Source: a virus
DNA length: 39,499 nt
Direction: 5' to 3' (one strand)
IMG/VR virus record: IMGVR_UViG_3300047551_002958
Location: 1 to 39,499 of that record
The translations under genes and the position numbers were made by a program. Below, piece by piece: positions 1 to 7,773 of this stretch. How positions within the stretch are numbered: position 1 is the first letter of the stretch; the number at the start of each line of letters is the position of its first letter. Below the pieces are notes generated by a model. The model had not been told where the DNA came from and searched no databases. It was given only the letters and a program-made list of their open reading frames with translations.

Positions 1-2
1 AC

Positions 3-110
3 AGCGGCTGCCCCTGGGTTTACCAGGACGGACAATGGACTCGCCGCTCCCAAACAAAGTCTTCCCTTGGAAAAGAAATCGAGGAAACTACCCAGCCCGT
101 CCCGATGTAA
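3..110 (+). CDS. 3' end of an unidentified rightward gene (partial)
   Basis: The frame starting at base 3 is open from the window edge to TAA at 108-110 and encodes about 35 residues, beginning SGCPWVYQDGQW and ending TTQPVPM. Its mixed polar composition looks coding, while the other plus frames here run into low-complexity proline and serine codons. The 5' part lies outside the window, so the function cannot be assigned. It converges with the tail-tip gene that ends at 202. Confidence 0.5.
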   Translation, partial: SGCPWVYQDGQWTRRSQTKSSLGKEIEETTQPVPM

Positions 111-122
111 TCCTCATAGCCC

Positions 123-136
123 CCCCCCTAGGGGGG
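123..136. repeat. Perfect C6-TA-G6 palindrome between convergent genes
   Basis: Six C, TA, six G form a perfect inverted repeat in the 90-bp gap between two convergent genes. It could fold as a GC hairpin at the end of either transcript, but there is no T-tract on either side. A factor-independent terminator is therefore only possible. Confidence 0.35.
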
Positions 137-201
137 CAGCACCTCCAAATCTGCAAACCCTTACCACCCCTAGAAAAGCCAAAAATTGTACGGGTCGCAT
201 A

Positions 202-2535
202 CTAGACAACCCTGCTAACCACCACGCTACCCTCCCACGGGTAGCCCTTAAACCCTGAGATAACGGCATCGTTCACCTGCCAGACTCTCAGGGTTAATTC
301 GTTTTTAGTGGCTCCCCAGTCCGACACCTGATCCGCTGCGGTGTAGGTAAACTGGTTCCCCGACACAAAACCAGACTGAACGATCGTTACCCCGTTCAGT
401 ATCTCAACATATCCCCGTTGCTCCTCTACCGGGATTGCAATGTCACCACCGTCCTGCCATCGTCCGTTCCTGCGGGTGTGCCGTTGCCAACTGATAACCA
501 AGTCAGCATTCCCTAACTTTGTCAGGGTTACCCCAGAAGGGGCATAGGGACGGTAGGGGTTACCTACCACTGGCACGGTGATCGCTGCTACCTGATCCAG
601 AGTTTGGCTAGAGTTGAGCGCTTTGAAATAGTAGGTTCTCCCAATATCTGAGGTTGTCCCCTCCTGCACCTGTAAATAGGCATCATCTCCGGTTAGCAGT
701 AGGAATAATTCACCAGTGTTGTGTCCCGTGGTTTTGCTGGCAGTGCCACGGATACCCCGCCTAAACCCCCGCAGCAACCACCGTCGATCGCCTAGGTAGT
801 AGGACTCTTTGAATTGCAGAATTTCGTCACCGACTAGGGCCTTATTCCTACCCAGATCAAGCTGGCTATTGGGAACCGACTGGAGTTGAGAATTACCAAT
901 AAGCTCCACAATTAACTCCGAAATATCATCGAAAACATAGGGTAGAGCGTCCCGCAGTGCCCCCTCCGTTGTGCCGATCGTCCCCATGGTGTCGATCGTG
1001 TTGATGAGATCGTAATTAGTGGTATCAGCGCTGGCAAACAGATACCCAAACCGCCAAGTGCCCTCTCCCGTGGCGGAATAGTAGAGCCCTTCTGGGTCTG
1101 AGTCTGCCACTAGGTTCATATCGAGAATATGGGCGATCGTCTCCCCCTCTACCAAAATTTCAGACTCCACGGGGTTAACGGGTAAGGTGCGGGTATAGGA
1201 CAGGAAGCTTTTGTCAGATGGGATCGCCTCGTATTCGCAAATTAAATTGGCCCCTAGCTTCACCCTACGGATCTCTAAATTCTGAACCTCACCTGCCACG
1301 GTGATCTGCACTAGATCCCCCGCCTCCGCCTCTAATAACGCCGGTGGGAATGCCAACTCGTATTTAATTCGTTGCTCGATCCACTCCAGGTACAGAAGCC
1401 GCTCCGCCATCTGCCGAGCCTGATCAATGCTCAAAGCTAACTGTACCGATATGTCTTTTTTGTTATCCGGTAACAATTGCTGTCTCCGGTAGCTGGCAGT
1501 GTTCTCAGCATAGTCCTCAGCGGGATCCAAAAAAGTGACATTTACCTCAGAGGATAATTGCTCGATCGTCAAAACTTCCTTTGTGTAGTCGTCAGGACGA
1601 TCGCTACCGTAGGGGTGACTAGCCAGCAGGGACGGATCCGGAAACACAACGGCCCGACTGCGATCTTTCAAAACAAACTTGAGAACCCCGGACGATCGGA
1701 TCACGTCGAATAGGTAGGCCTGCTGTAGTTGCTCCAGAGCTTGGTTTATCGACTGGATATTTTTGATAATGAAGCCCGTTACCGGCACACCTGCCAAGGC
1801 TGAAGCGTCGTATTCCCCCGGCTTCATGCCTGCCTCAGCACAAAGCTCCTCAATAATTTGCTGAAGGTTGATGTTTTCATGAGCAATAATTTCAGCACTT
1901 ACCGCAGGAATAGCATTGTTATAGTCTGCCAGCGGTAGGTTCTCGAAAACAATATAGGCCCGCCGTCGGTACCCCGGTTGCTCATTAGTGATGTTCACGC
2001 CATAGGTATTCTCGATCGCGGCTATCTCTGCGGCCCGGGTTCCAGGATCGTCGCTGAGCCCATAGTCGTTATGCACCACGGGTTTTGTATTTTCAAGCAT
2101 CGGATCCGGGTTTTGTCCGCTGGTACCCGTGTAAACCCTGGCATAGGAATTAAAAAAGTCGTTGCCATTCCCCCCATAGGCATAGGTTAATTTGCCATTC
2201 AACCAGACTCTATTCACCCTGGCGATCGGCCCTTGGCAGAGCATCACGGCAAAATTGGCAAAATAGGAATAGGTTGTTTCCTGAACTTTAGGCCCGAACC
2301 CCTTCCCCCTCCTGCGCCGCCTGCGGCTTACAACTTCCTTTAGGTTTACTGCCCAAATTAGGTTACCCCCAACCCTAGCCCGTCCCCAAATTATCGGTAT
2401 CCCTGAGCCATAGGAGCTTCTAGGCGCTGACAGATCGGATATTCTCGGACCTTCAATTTTCTGTGTCGGTTCAAACAGACTGAGCAGAAACGACGCACCC
2501 AAACCGATCGCCAAGTTGATCCCGATGGCAGCCAT
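202..2535 (-). CDS. Phage tail-tip protein (Phage-tail_3 / lambda J-like)
   Basis: A 777-residue baseplate or tail-tip protein that would sit at the distal end of the tail and contact the host. The N-terminus has a hydrophobic stretch (about residues 3-20), followed by the tail-tip signature around 30-60 (EGPRISDL, SSYGSGIPIIWGRARVGGNLIW). Next comes a segment of Phage-tail_3 character near 85-125 (YFANFAVMLCQGPIARVNRVWLNGKLTY). The C-terminal half is beta-rich, with fibronectin-like features near 690-770. The ATG at 2535 follows the stop of the small upstream gene by 9 bp. Family order in related phages is tape measure, hub, NlpC/P60, tail tip; here the tail tip is isolated about 24 kb from the NlpC/P60 gene. 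Family assignment is from sequence patterns only. Confidence 0.85.
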   Translation of the reverse strand: MAAIGINLAIGLGASFLLSLFEPTQKIEGPRISDLSAPRSSYGSGIPIIWGRARVGGNLIWAVNLKEVVSRRRRRRGKGFGPKVQETTYSYFANFAVMLCQGPIARVNRVWLNGKLTYAYGGNGNDFFNSYARVYTGTSGQNPDPMLENTKPVVHNDYGLSDDPGTRAAEIAAIENTYGVNITNEQPGYRRRAYIVFENLPLADYNNAIPAVSAEIIAHENINLQQIIEELCAEAGMKPGEYDASALAGVPVTGFIIKNIQSINQALEQLQQAYLFDVIRSSGVLKFVLKDRSRAVVFPDPSLLASHPYGSDRPDDYTKEVLTIEQLSSEVNVTFLDPAEDYAENTASYRRQQLLPDNKKDISVQLALSIDQARQMAERLLYLEWIEQRIKYELAFPPALLEAEAGDLVQITVAGEVQNLEIRRVKLGANLICEYEAIPSDKSFLSYTRTLPVNPVESEILVEGETIAHILDMNLVADSDPEGLYYSATGEGTWRFGYLFASADTTNYDLINTIDTMGTIGTTEGALRDALPYVFDDISELIVELIGNSQLQSVPNSQLDLGRNKALVGDEILQFKESYYLGDRRWLLRGFRRGIRGTASKTTGHNTGELFLLLTGDDAYLQVQEGTTSDIGRTYYFKALNSSQTLDQVAAITVPVVGNPYRPYAPSGVTLTKLGNADLVISWQRHTRRNGRWQDGGDIAIPVEEQRGYVEILNGVTIVQSGFVSGNQFTYTAADQVSDWGATKNELTLRVWQVNDAVISGFKGYPWEGSVVVSRVV

Positions 2536-2544
2536 ACCTATTAC

Positions 2545-2733
2545 CTATTCCTCAAACTCTTTCAAAACGATCGACTTATTCACTGCGATCCATTGTACTA
2601 GGGACTCCTCTACCGCCTCTGATAGCGTGAGGTTTTTCGCCGCCATAATGATTCGAGCTTGTCGGATCACCGTGGGGTCTATCTGGCATTGGAGGTTAAA
2701 GAATTTTTTCGATCGTTTCCTGTCCCCAGTCAT
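2545..2733 (-). CDS. Small ribbon-helix-helix-like protein
   Basis: A 62-residue basic protein (starts MTGDRKRSKKFFNLQCQI) with a likely beta-strand followed by two helices (LTLSEAVEESLVQWIAVN). This pattern resembles small ribbon-helix-helix DNA-binding proteins. It is the first leftward gene after the divergent intergenic region and ends 9 bp before the tail-tip ATG, so the two are probably cotranscribed. The Shine-Dalgarno upstream of 2733 is weak. A regulatory role is inference from fold-like pattern only. Confidence 0.6.
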   Translation of the reverse strand: MTGDRKRSKKFFNLQCQIDPTVIRQARIIMAAKNLTLSEAVEESLVQWIAVNKSIVLKEFEE

Positions 2734-2743
2734 TTTTATTTAC

Positions 2744-2760
2744 TGTCCATAGTGTCCATA
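2744..2760. promoter_or_regulatory. Direct repeat of TGTCCATA in divergent intergenic region
   Basis: TGTCCATA occurs at 2744-2751 and again at 2753-2760, a 9-bp period, between the leftward 62-residue gene and the rightward operon starting at 2852. A tandem site in a divergent gap could be an operator. No clear -35/-10 pair could be assigned. Confidence 0.25.
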
Positions 2761-2782
2761 ATGTTATTGGTTATGCTACATT

Positions 2783-2818
2783 AAAAAAGCCGCCGGATAC
2801 CACCGTGGATCCTGCGGC
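2783..2818 (-). terminator. Rho-independent terminator-like hairpin, minus strand
   Basis: GCCGCCGGAT (2789-2798) and ATCCTGCGGC (2809-2818) form a 10-bp stem with one mismatch and a 10-nt loop. Read on the minus strand the stem is followed by six T (2788-2783), the textbook form of an intrinsic terminator. It lies upstream of leftward genes and inside the leader of the rightward operon. It would stop leftward readthrough entering from the right, or act as a leader hairpin on the plus strand. Confidence 0.55.
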
Positions 2819-2851
2819 AAGAAAAACACAAGTCTATTTTAGAGGAAAACG

Positions 2852-3418
2852 ATGGCTGAAAACACTACCACCGAAGTGCAGGTTGATCTAAACACTGCTG
2901 AACTCGCGCAACAGTTTGGCGTTGAGCCCCAGACGTTCACAGGCTGGAAAAATATGGCCAGCGCAAAAACCGGAAAAACGTATGGCACGAAGCGCGGAAA
3001 AAAATGGTTTTTTACTCCCGCTGAAGTTGATGAAATTTTAAAGTTTGGATGTCCTGGGAAGGATCGACAAGCCCAAGCCCCTCAGCAAACCTACCAAGCC
3101 GAGGCTTTCCAAAACGAGGATGCTGAGGCTAGTCAAACGGCAAGCTTTTTGGCGTTGGCGCAAAATAACCAAGCGCTAATGGCCGACGTTCAAAGCCTAC
3201 TGGTGATGTCCGCACAGCAAGAACAGCTAGTAGTACAGGCAGTTACCACCTACTTGCATCCCGTCAACCGCACGGCACGGGTAATGGAACAAGTGGCTCA
3301 ACGTCTCAGTGGAGCGCACCGTCACCACGATACGCTTTCAAACACCCTAGCAGCGGCCTTTCAACAGGCTCCCGCCCTGCCTGCCCTGCCCGATCGTATT
3401 GATCCCGCATTCCTGTAG
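2852..3418 (+). CDS. HTH domain protein with Gln/Ala-rich C-terminus
   Basis: A 188-residue protein opening the rightward operon. Residues about 10-65 look like a helix-turn-helix (LNTAELAQQFGVEPQTFTGWKN) followed by a basic wing-like part (GTKRGKKWFFTPAEVDEIL), as in MerR-like or Nu1-like DNA-binding domains. The rest is Gln/Ala-rich and probably helical, suiting oligomerisation. The start ATG has a strong Shine-Dalgarno (AGAGGAAA) 5-10 bases upstream. A role as operon regulator or DNA-binding partner of the downstream ATPase and clamp is inferred from position. Confidence 0.7.
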   Translation: MAENTTTEVQVDLNTAELAQQFGVEPQTFTGWKNMASAKTGKTYGTKRGKKWFFTPAEVDEILKFGCPGKDRQAQAPQQTYQAEAFQNEDAEASQTASFLALAQNNQALMADVQSLLVMSAQQEQLVVQAVTTYLHPVNRTARVMEQVAQRLSGAHRHHDTLSNTLAAAFQQAPALPALPDRIDPAFL

Positions 3419-3426
3419 GGGGCAGA

Positions 3427-3780
3427 ATGATCCTCTCTTTTGGATGGACACGCCGATATTTGCCCCCGGATGGCCCCAAGGACACGACCCGACGGATCTG
3501 GAAGCCCCGGACTCTGGAAGCATGGCAACGATCGTTTGACACGGATCCGCTCCGTTGCCATGTTGCCGTGGACAAATGCCTAGCCTATGGCGGACAGCGG
3601 ATCGGGACTATTCGTTTAACCGATCGTCCCTACCTTGAGCGCCTAGGCGATATGCCAGAGTCCGATCTGTTCCGTGAAGGCGGCATGACAGAAACCGTTG
3701 CCGAATTTATCGAGCTTTATTTCCGTGGCAACCCTGATCAAATGGTTGCCGTTGTCCGGTTCCACTACACCCCGTTTTAG
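3427..3780 (+). CDS. ASCH domain protein
   Basis: A 117-residue protein with the ASCH-type layout: an N-terminal MILSFGWT strand, TRRIWKPR near residue 20-28, a central GGQRIGTIRLTDRPYLERLGDMP, then EFIELYF and a closing strand VAVVRFHY. ASCH domains are PUA-like folds linked to RNA or modified-nucleotide binding, and some are amidohydrolases. The substrate here is unknown. The gene starts 8 bp after the HTH gene and is followed by a small ORF 10 bp later, so it belongs to the operon. Similar proteins occur in cyanobacterial genomes as far as I recall; no search was run. Confidence 0.7.
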   Translation: MILSFGWTRRYLPPDGPKDTTRRIWKPRTLEAWQRSFDTDPLRCHVAVDKCLAYGGQRIGTIRLTDRPYLERLGDMPESDLFREGGMTETVAEFIELYFRGNPDQMVAVVRFHYTPF

Positions 3781-3790
3781 GAGACTTGAA

Positions 3791-3985
3791 ATGAATTTAG
3801 ACCAAGTTTTAATTCTTGATGCCAGCGTTCTTGACGCGATCAAAAAACTTCGTTTTAGCAATGAGTCACCCGATCGGGTTGACTGGCTCCTGAATGAGGT
3901 TTTGAAAATTTGGCTGGGTATCCCCTCGGATCTAGACCCTTCTGATATTGAACTAATTGCTAAAGGCAAACCTCTGGAAATTTAG
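3791..3985 (+). CDS. Small acidic hypothetical protein
   Basis: A 64-residue protein starting MNLDQVLILDASVLDAI. The frame is open further upstream to 3698, but that part overlaps the ASCH gene, and the ATG at 3791 is 10 bp past its stop, so 3791 is chosen. It is acidic and probably helical, with no recognised domain. Position between the ASCH gene and the ATPase makes it an operon member of unknown function. Confidence 0.55.
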   Translation: MNLDQVLILDASVLDAIKKLRFSNESPDRVDWLLNEVLKIWLGIPSDLDPSDIELIAKGKPLEI

Positions 3986-4010
3986 GCAAATTCACATTTA
4001 GAAAAAACAC

Positions 4011-5294
4011 ATGAACCCTACCCTGCTATCAATCGTGGTGGCAGGGGCGATCGGGGTTTCCTTGTTCGATGACTTTGAAACTAAAAGGAAACTCCGGGAG
4101 TCACTAAACTCCCACCAAACGATCGCTCCACCACCGCCCGAAACGATCGAATATGTCGAACCTGAGCCTGAACCCTTGCCGCAGGTTCAACCCACTCCCC
4201 AGCCTGAAGAACAAGTCCAACCCAAAACATTTGAACACCGGAAAGCCCGGTTAATTCAGGTGTTGGCAGAGTACAACCTAACCCCTGTCTGGGAACTGCG
4301 GAACGCTACCCCCCTCCGGTTCACCGGCTGGCAGCGATCGGGCAAAAGCACCAAAGCACAGGTGATCGCATTACTCCGACAAATTGACAACTTGCAGCAC
4401 CCTGTTACCGTCTGCACCCCTCACTTTTGCACCCCTGGGGATAAAACCTGGAGCAGCAGCTTCAAGGTTGTCGGCAGTGGCAACCAATGGGGACAAATTA
4501 AAGGCGAGATCGATCGCCTCATGGGACGGTTAGCCAAAGGCGATACAAACCCCTATACCACTATCCTTGACGAGTTTTCAGGCTATGCGGGAAAGGTGGG
4601 CCCCGATAGCTATATCCAAGAGTTAATGCTTAGCGCGGTTCGTGAAATGGCAAAACATAACGAGATGTTGATGCTCATTGCCCATGGTGACACCATGGCC
4701 ATGAACGGCAACGTCAAGGGTTTAAGTGATGCCATGTGGGGCAATTTTGTCACCGTGGGATGTAACCGCAAACTAATTGATGGACGGCCCCAACCTGACA
4801 GAAGGGTAACGATCGAGGGGGGTGGGTTCCCCTCCCGTATTCTGGACTGGCCCGACTGGCTAACCCCGGAATGGCTGTTGGCAAACTTCCCAGAACTGGA
4901 AACGATCGCTCCTGTTGCTGGTGAGGAGTCTGTACCGAGCTTGGGTGCTGTTGCTGAAATTCAGAAAAATTCAGAAATTCAGGAAGCTTTCAGCAACGGG
5001 GATCCCTGCCACAAAGCGATCGTGGAGTGGTTCCAACGGCGTGGCACCGCTGGCACACCCCGCCAAATTCAGTTAACGAAGCTCAAAGCCTTGGTAGATG
5101 CGGGTTCTAACCGCATTGAGGCTATTCAAATGGTTCTGGATACCCTGGTTTACGACGGCATTTTGGCTGTAGTGGGAGTGGATACCTACGCCCTTGTGGG
5201 AGTTGTGGAAGCCACAAACCAACGAGTGAATGAGCCCCACAGCACCCCACGCCAACCCACACCACAACCCACACCACACCCGGAGGTTAGTTAA
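4011..5294 (+). CDS. Membrane-anchored P-loop ATPase (Zot/FtsK-like pattern)
   Basis: A 427-residue protein. Residues 5-19 form one short N-terminal membrane segment. Residues 38-72 are a Pro/Glu/Gln linker. A P-loop ATPase core follows, with Walker A GWQRSGKST at 106-114 and Walker B TTILDEFSG at 183-191. Residues about 330-400 look like a winged helix (HKAIVEWFQRRGTAGTPRQIQ to DTYALVG), and the tail is Pro-rich. Tethered ATPases of this layout occur among Zot-like and FtsK/HerA-like DNA pumps, but I cannot assign a family firmly. It ends directly against the GTG of a multi-pass membrane protein (5295), implying a two-component membrane complex beside the sliding-clamp gene. Confidence 0.65.
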   Translation: MNPTLLSIVVAGAIGVSLFDDFETKRKLRESLNSHQTIAPPPPETIEYVEPEPEPLPQVQPTPQPEEQVQPKTFEHRKARLIQVLAEYNLTPVWELRNATPLRFTGWQRSGKSTKAQVIALLRQIDNLQHPVTVCTPHFCTPGDKTWSSSFKVVGSGNQWGQIKGEIDRLMGRLAKGDTNPYTTILDEFSGYAGKVGPDSYIQELMLSAVREMAKHNEMLMLIAHGDTMAMNGNVKGLSDAMWGNFVTVGCNRKLIDGRPQPDRRVTIEGGGFPSRILDWPDWLTPEWLLANFPELETIAPVAGEESVPSLGAVAEIQKNSEIQEAFSNGDPCHKAIVEWFQRRGTAGTPRQIQLTKLKALVDAGSNRIEAIQMVLDTLVYDGILAVVGVDTYALVGVVEATNQRVNEPHSTPRQPTPQPTPHPEVS

Positions 5295-5870
5295 GTGAAG
5301 CACCCATTAGTTAATAAAATTTTCGTCTATGGCTGTTATGGCTGCGCCATAGCGATCGGCTACAAAAATATCGAAATGTCGGCAGTTGGTTTGGCTCCCG
5401 TGGGAAAACCGACTGACACAGACTGGATGCTAAGTCTAGGCATGGCCGCTTTTGAGTTTGCCCTTAGCGGAGCGCTAACCACCCCCGCGTTTTGGCCTAT
5501 CCTCACGGGAACAATAGACTCAGCTATAAACCGAGTCCTGGAACAAACGGACAAGCGTAAATATCAGTGGACGGCGCTAGGCTTGCTCATTGGTTTCGTC
5601 TGTCTGTTAGTGGCAGCTACATTCCAGGTGTACTACTGGGATATTCGCACTACTGAACTGGCTATTTATGCTAATATTTCAGCCCCTACAGAAATTGAGC
5701 GGTTCAAGGTTTATGGGTTGGTATTCGGGCCTGAGGCGTTGTTAGCTGGTGCGGGACTGTTGACACTGGCTAGTGGTATCGGAGCCGTACAATACAACCA
5801 AATTAACGACAAGGTGCGCTCTCAGCGCTCTACTCCCCGTCCCAATTTACCAAACAGTCCCACTCTATGA
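5295..5870 (+). CDS. Multi-pass membrane protein, partner of the ATPase
   Basis: A 191-residue protein with about four hydrophobic segments, near residues 7-23, 43-66, 90-110 and 142-162, and a basic, Pro-rich C-terminal tail. It starts at GTG immediately after the ATPase stop, with GGAGG about 9 bases upstream. Its 3' end overlaps the DnaN start (ATGA at 5867-5870), so all three genes are translationally linked. No family recognised. A membrane scaffold or channel for the adjacent ATPase is inference. Confidence 0.65.
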   Translation: MKHPLVNKIFVYGCYGCAIAIGYKNIEMSAVGLAPVGKPTDTDWMLSLGMAAFEFALSGALTTPAFWPILTGTIDSAINRVLEQTDKRKYQWTALGLLIGFVCLLVAATFQVYYWDIRTTELAIYANISAPTEIERFKVYGLVFGPEALLAGAGLLTLASGIGAVQYNQINDKVRSQRSTPRPNLPNSPTL

Positions 5871-6952
5871 AATTTTCAGTCGATCGTTCTGAGTTCTCCA
5901 CTGCACTGGCTAACGCGGCCCGTGCGGTGGCTTCTTCCTCCAGTCACCCTATCCTGAACAATGTGCTTATTGAGGCAAAGGGTGACTCCCTATCTATTAC
6001 TGGCTTTAACCTGAGTATTGGTATTCGTTGCACCTGTCCTGCCACTGTTGAGGCAAATGGGGCTGTTGCGGTTCCCTGTTCCCTGCTAAACGACATTGTT
6101 TCCAGGCTCACCAGTGAAACGATCGTTTTGACACTGGAGGAAAACCAGCTAGGCATTGTCGCTGGGACTGGACGGTTTAAGCTCAACTGCATGGATCCCG
6201 AAGAATATCCGGCTCTCTACCCCCCTGGAAGCGATCGTTTTTCTATTAGTGGGGAGTCGTTGTTGGGTGGACTGGCGGTACTGTACGCCGCGTCTACTGA
6301 CGAAACTAAGCAAGTTCTGAATGGCTGTAATATTCAGTCATCAGAGGACACTATTTATTTTGCGGCTACGGATGGACACCGCCTGGCCATGATCCAAGTT
6401 GACTCTGAAGGGGCACTGCCTAGTGTGAATTTGCCTACCCATGCCGGAAAAGCACTCGGCCGCATGGTTAAACCTTCGGATGCGGTGACGATCGCCTATT
6501 CCACTGGAGAGTGCAGTTTTGAGTTTGGAGACTGCTACGTTTGCTGTCGGTTACTGGACGGCGCTTACCCTAGCTATCCGCGGTTAATTCCCACGGTTTT
6601 TGAGCACGAGGTGACGGTGGATCGGAAGCTGTTTCTGAGTGCGTTAGGGCGGGTAGCGGTGCTAATTGAGGAAAAGAAAAAGTTGGTGCAAATTACGTTT
6701 ACTCAGGACTCCCTAATTTTGGAAGTTGAAACCCAAGACGTTGGTTTTGGCAAGGAGTCAATTTCTATGGAGCGCGTCAAGGGTGAGGACACTACGATCG
6801 CGTTCAACAATAAATACCTCCGAGAAGCGATCGAGTCAGTGCGATCGGATAACGTCTCTATTCTGTGCAATTCTCCTACCAACCCTGTGCTGATCAACGC
6901 GATCGGTGGGGGACAGACTAATTTGCTGATGCCTGTTCAAATTCGTGAGTAG
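5867..6952 (+). CDS. dnaN: DNA polymerase III beta sliding clamp (phage-borne)
   Basis: A 361-residue protein with the bacterial beta-clamp plan along its full length: an N-terminal MKFSVDRSEFSTALANAARAV, the first-domain segment SHPILNNVLIEAKGDSLSITGFNL, a central ATDGHRLAMI motif near residue 168, and a C-terminal LLMPVQIRE. Beta clamps are about 360-380 residues, so it is complete. Clamps encircle DNA and tether polymerase and other partners. The gene overlaps the upstream membrane-protein gene by ATGA and is the last member of the operon. No other replication gene is visible in the window. It could substitute for or compete with the host clamp; which is not decidable from sequence. Confidence 0.92.
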   Translation: MKFSVDRSEFSTALANAARAVASSSSHPILNNVLIEAKGDSLSITGFNLSIGIRCTCPATVEANGAVAVPCSLLNDIVSRLTSETIVLTLEENQLGIVAGTGRFKLNCMDPEEYPALYPPGSDRFSISGESLLGGLAVLYAASTDETKQVLNGCNIQSSEDTIYFAATDGHRLAMIQVDSEGALPSVNLPTHAGKALGRMVKPSDAVTIAYSTGECSFEFGDCYVCCRLLDGAYPSYPRLIPTVFEHEVTVDRKLFLSALGRVAVLIEEKKKLVQITFTQDSLILEVETQDVGFGKESISMERVKGEDTTIAFNNKYLREAIESVRSDNVSILCNSPTNPVLINAIGGGQTNLLMPVQIRE

Positions 6953-6959
6953 CCATGTA

Positions 6960-6986
6960 TTGACATAGGGTATTCTTAGCTATAAT
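6960..6986 (+). promoter_or_regulatory. Promoter of small cassette 1
   Basis: TTGACA (6960-6965) and TATAAT (6981-6986), both perfect consensus with a 15-bp spacer, lie 31 bp before the ATG at 7017. A shifted TAATGT at 6983 would give 17 bp. The sequence CATGTATTGACA is shared with the promoter at 9883. Confidence 0.75.
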
Positions 6987-7016
6987 GTATTTCAAGTTCA
7001 AGTTTTTGGAGTCAGT

Positions 7017-7298
7017 ATGTTGCAGCAAGAAGTTACCGCTCTCGGAGAAAAGTTTTCTGTTGTGGGTGGCGTTCCCACGCGCAATGCCAGAGCGATCGAG
7101 TTCGCCCCATTGAACCCTGCGAACCCCTATGAGGAGCGCTCTACCAGCGTACAAAATGGAACGCATTTGGATACGCTTATTCAAGTTGTTTTTGTGGGCT
7201 CTCACGGCGAGTACAAAGGTATTTTTAGGTACAATGCGACGGATAGTATCGACGTGATCAAGTCCGTAAAGAAAAAAGCACGAGATATGTTTACCTAG
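7017..7298 (+). CDS. Small hypothetical protein, cassette 1
   Basis: A 93-residue protein (starts MLQQEVTALGEKFS) with a beta-rich middle (LIQVVFVGSHGEYKGIFRYN) and a basic C-terminal helix (VIKSVKKKARDMF). It has its own consensus promoter upstream and terminator downstream, so it is a stand-alone transcription unit. No recognised family. The layout is that of a moron-type accessory gene. Confidence 0.65.
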   Translation: MLQQEVTALGEKFSVVGGVPTRNARAIEFAPLNPANPYEERSTSVQNGTHLDTLIQVVFVGSHGEYKGIFRYNATDSIDVIKSVKKKARDMFT

Positions 7299-7323
7299 TG
7301 GCGATCGTCCTGCATAATTCACC

Positions 7324-7343
7324 GCCCCGAAAGGGGCTTTTTT
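7324..7343 (+). terminator. Intrinsic terminator of cassette 1
   Basis: GCCCC-GAAA-GGGGC (7324-7337) followed by six T (7338-7343): a 5-bp GC stem with a GAAA tetraloop. It shares its stem with the terminators at 7749 and 10319. Confidence 0.85.
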
Positions 7344-7372
7344 GTTGCTTGAAAATATTTTTGCACAAAGTA

Positions 7373-7401
7373 TTGACAAGCGTTAGGTAACGGTTTATTA
7401 T
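7373..7401 (+). promoter_or_regulatory. Promoter with palindromic operator, cassette 2
   Basis: TTGACA (7373-7378), 17-bp spacer, TATTAT (7396-7401). The spacer contains the perfect inverted repeat CGTTA-GG-TAACG (7381-7392), ideally placed for repression. The expected start of RNA is followed by GAAAAACAC (7411-7419). The promoter at 9883 has the same operator and leader. Confidence 0.75.
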
Positions 7402-7444
7402 TAGATCATTGAAAAACACAACACGGCAAGGAGCCGAAACCACC

Positions 7445-7690
7445 ATGACTGCTACTACTCAGACAAAAGGGACAACGACAATGAGCCTACTGGAAAAAAT
7501 TAGAAGCCAAGCTGTTGCTGAAAAAGCAGCCAAGCTGCTAAACGTCTCCCCCAAGAAAGTGAGAAAAGTAACGGAGTCTTATGATGGCGCAAGTGTAAGC
7601 CTCTCAAACGGTAACCGGGTATCCATTCCCTATGAGGTATGGGTTCTTGGCATGTCCGAGCAGGAATATACAAAATTGCGTTTTCAATAA
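7445..7690 (+). CDS. Small hypothetical protein, cassette 2
   Basis: An 81-residue protein if the ATG at 7445 is used; AAGGAG lies about 12 bases upstream. An in-frame ATG at 7481 (MSLLEKIRSQAVAEKAA) could give a 69-residue form. The sequence has a helical part (LEKIRSQAVAEKAAKLLNVSPKKVRKV) followed by strands (ASVSLSNGNRVSIPYEVWVLG). No family recognised. It sits alone between an operator-bearing promoter and tandem terminators. Confidence 0.6.
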   Translation: MTATTQTKGTTTMSLLEKIRSQAVAEKAAKLLNVSPKKVRKVTESYDGASVSLSNGNRVSIPYEVWVLGMSEQEYTKLRFQ

Positions 7691-7701
7691 TAAACAAGCA
7701 A

Positions 7702-7716
7702 GCCCCGCTCAGGGGC
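7702..7716 (+). terminator. Hairpin after cassette 2 (first of two)
   Basis: GCCCC-GCTCA-GGGGC stem-loop followed only by TTCT. It has the same stem as the neighbouring terminators but a poor T-tract, so it is probably a weak first stop backed up by the hairpin at 7749. Confidence 0.5.
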
Positions 7717-7748
7717 TTCTACACAGCCAAAAACAAGAGCATCAGTAA

Positions 7749-7768
7749 GCCCCGAAAGGGGCTTTTTT
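7749..7768 (+). terminator. Intrinsic terminator of cassette 2
   Basis: GCCCC-GAAA-GGGGC (7749-7762) followed by six T. The downstream sequence ATTGCCTA is also found after the terminator at 10319, so 19 bases from the stem onward are identical in the two. It lies just past the 3' end of the convergent large terminase gene. Confidence 0.85.
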
Positions 7769-7773
7769 ATTGC

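Noticed and set aside
67-258. Open frame of 63 codons on the plus strand at the window start
   Set aside because: It begins at TTG, is dominated by Pro/Ser codons and overlaps the end of the tail-tip gene; the neighbouring frame ending at 110 looks more like coding sequence.
3306-3575. Minus-strand open frames opposite the HTH and ASCH genes
   Set aside because: Arg/Ser/Gly-rich shadow translations of well-supported plus-strand genes.
6918-7379. 153-codon minus-strand frame opposite cassette 1
   Set aside because: It runs over the consensus promoter and terminator of the plus-strand cassette and its sequence has no domain character.
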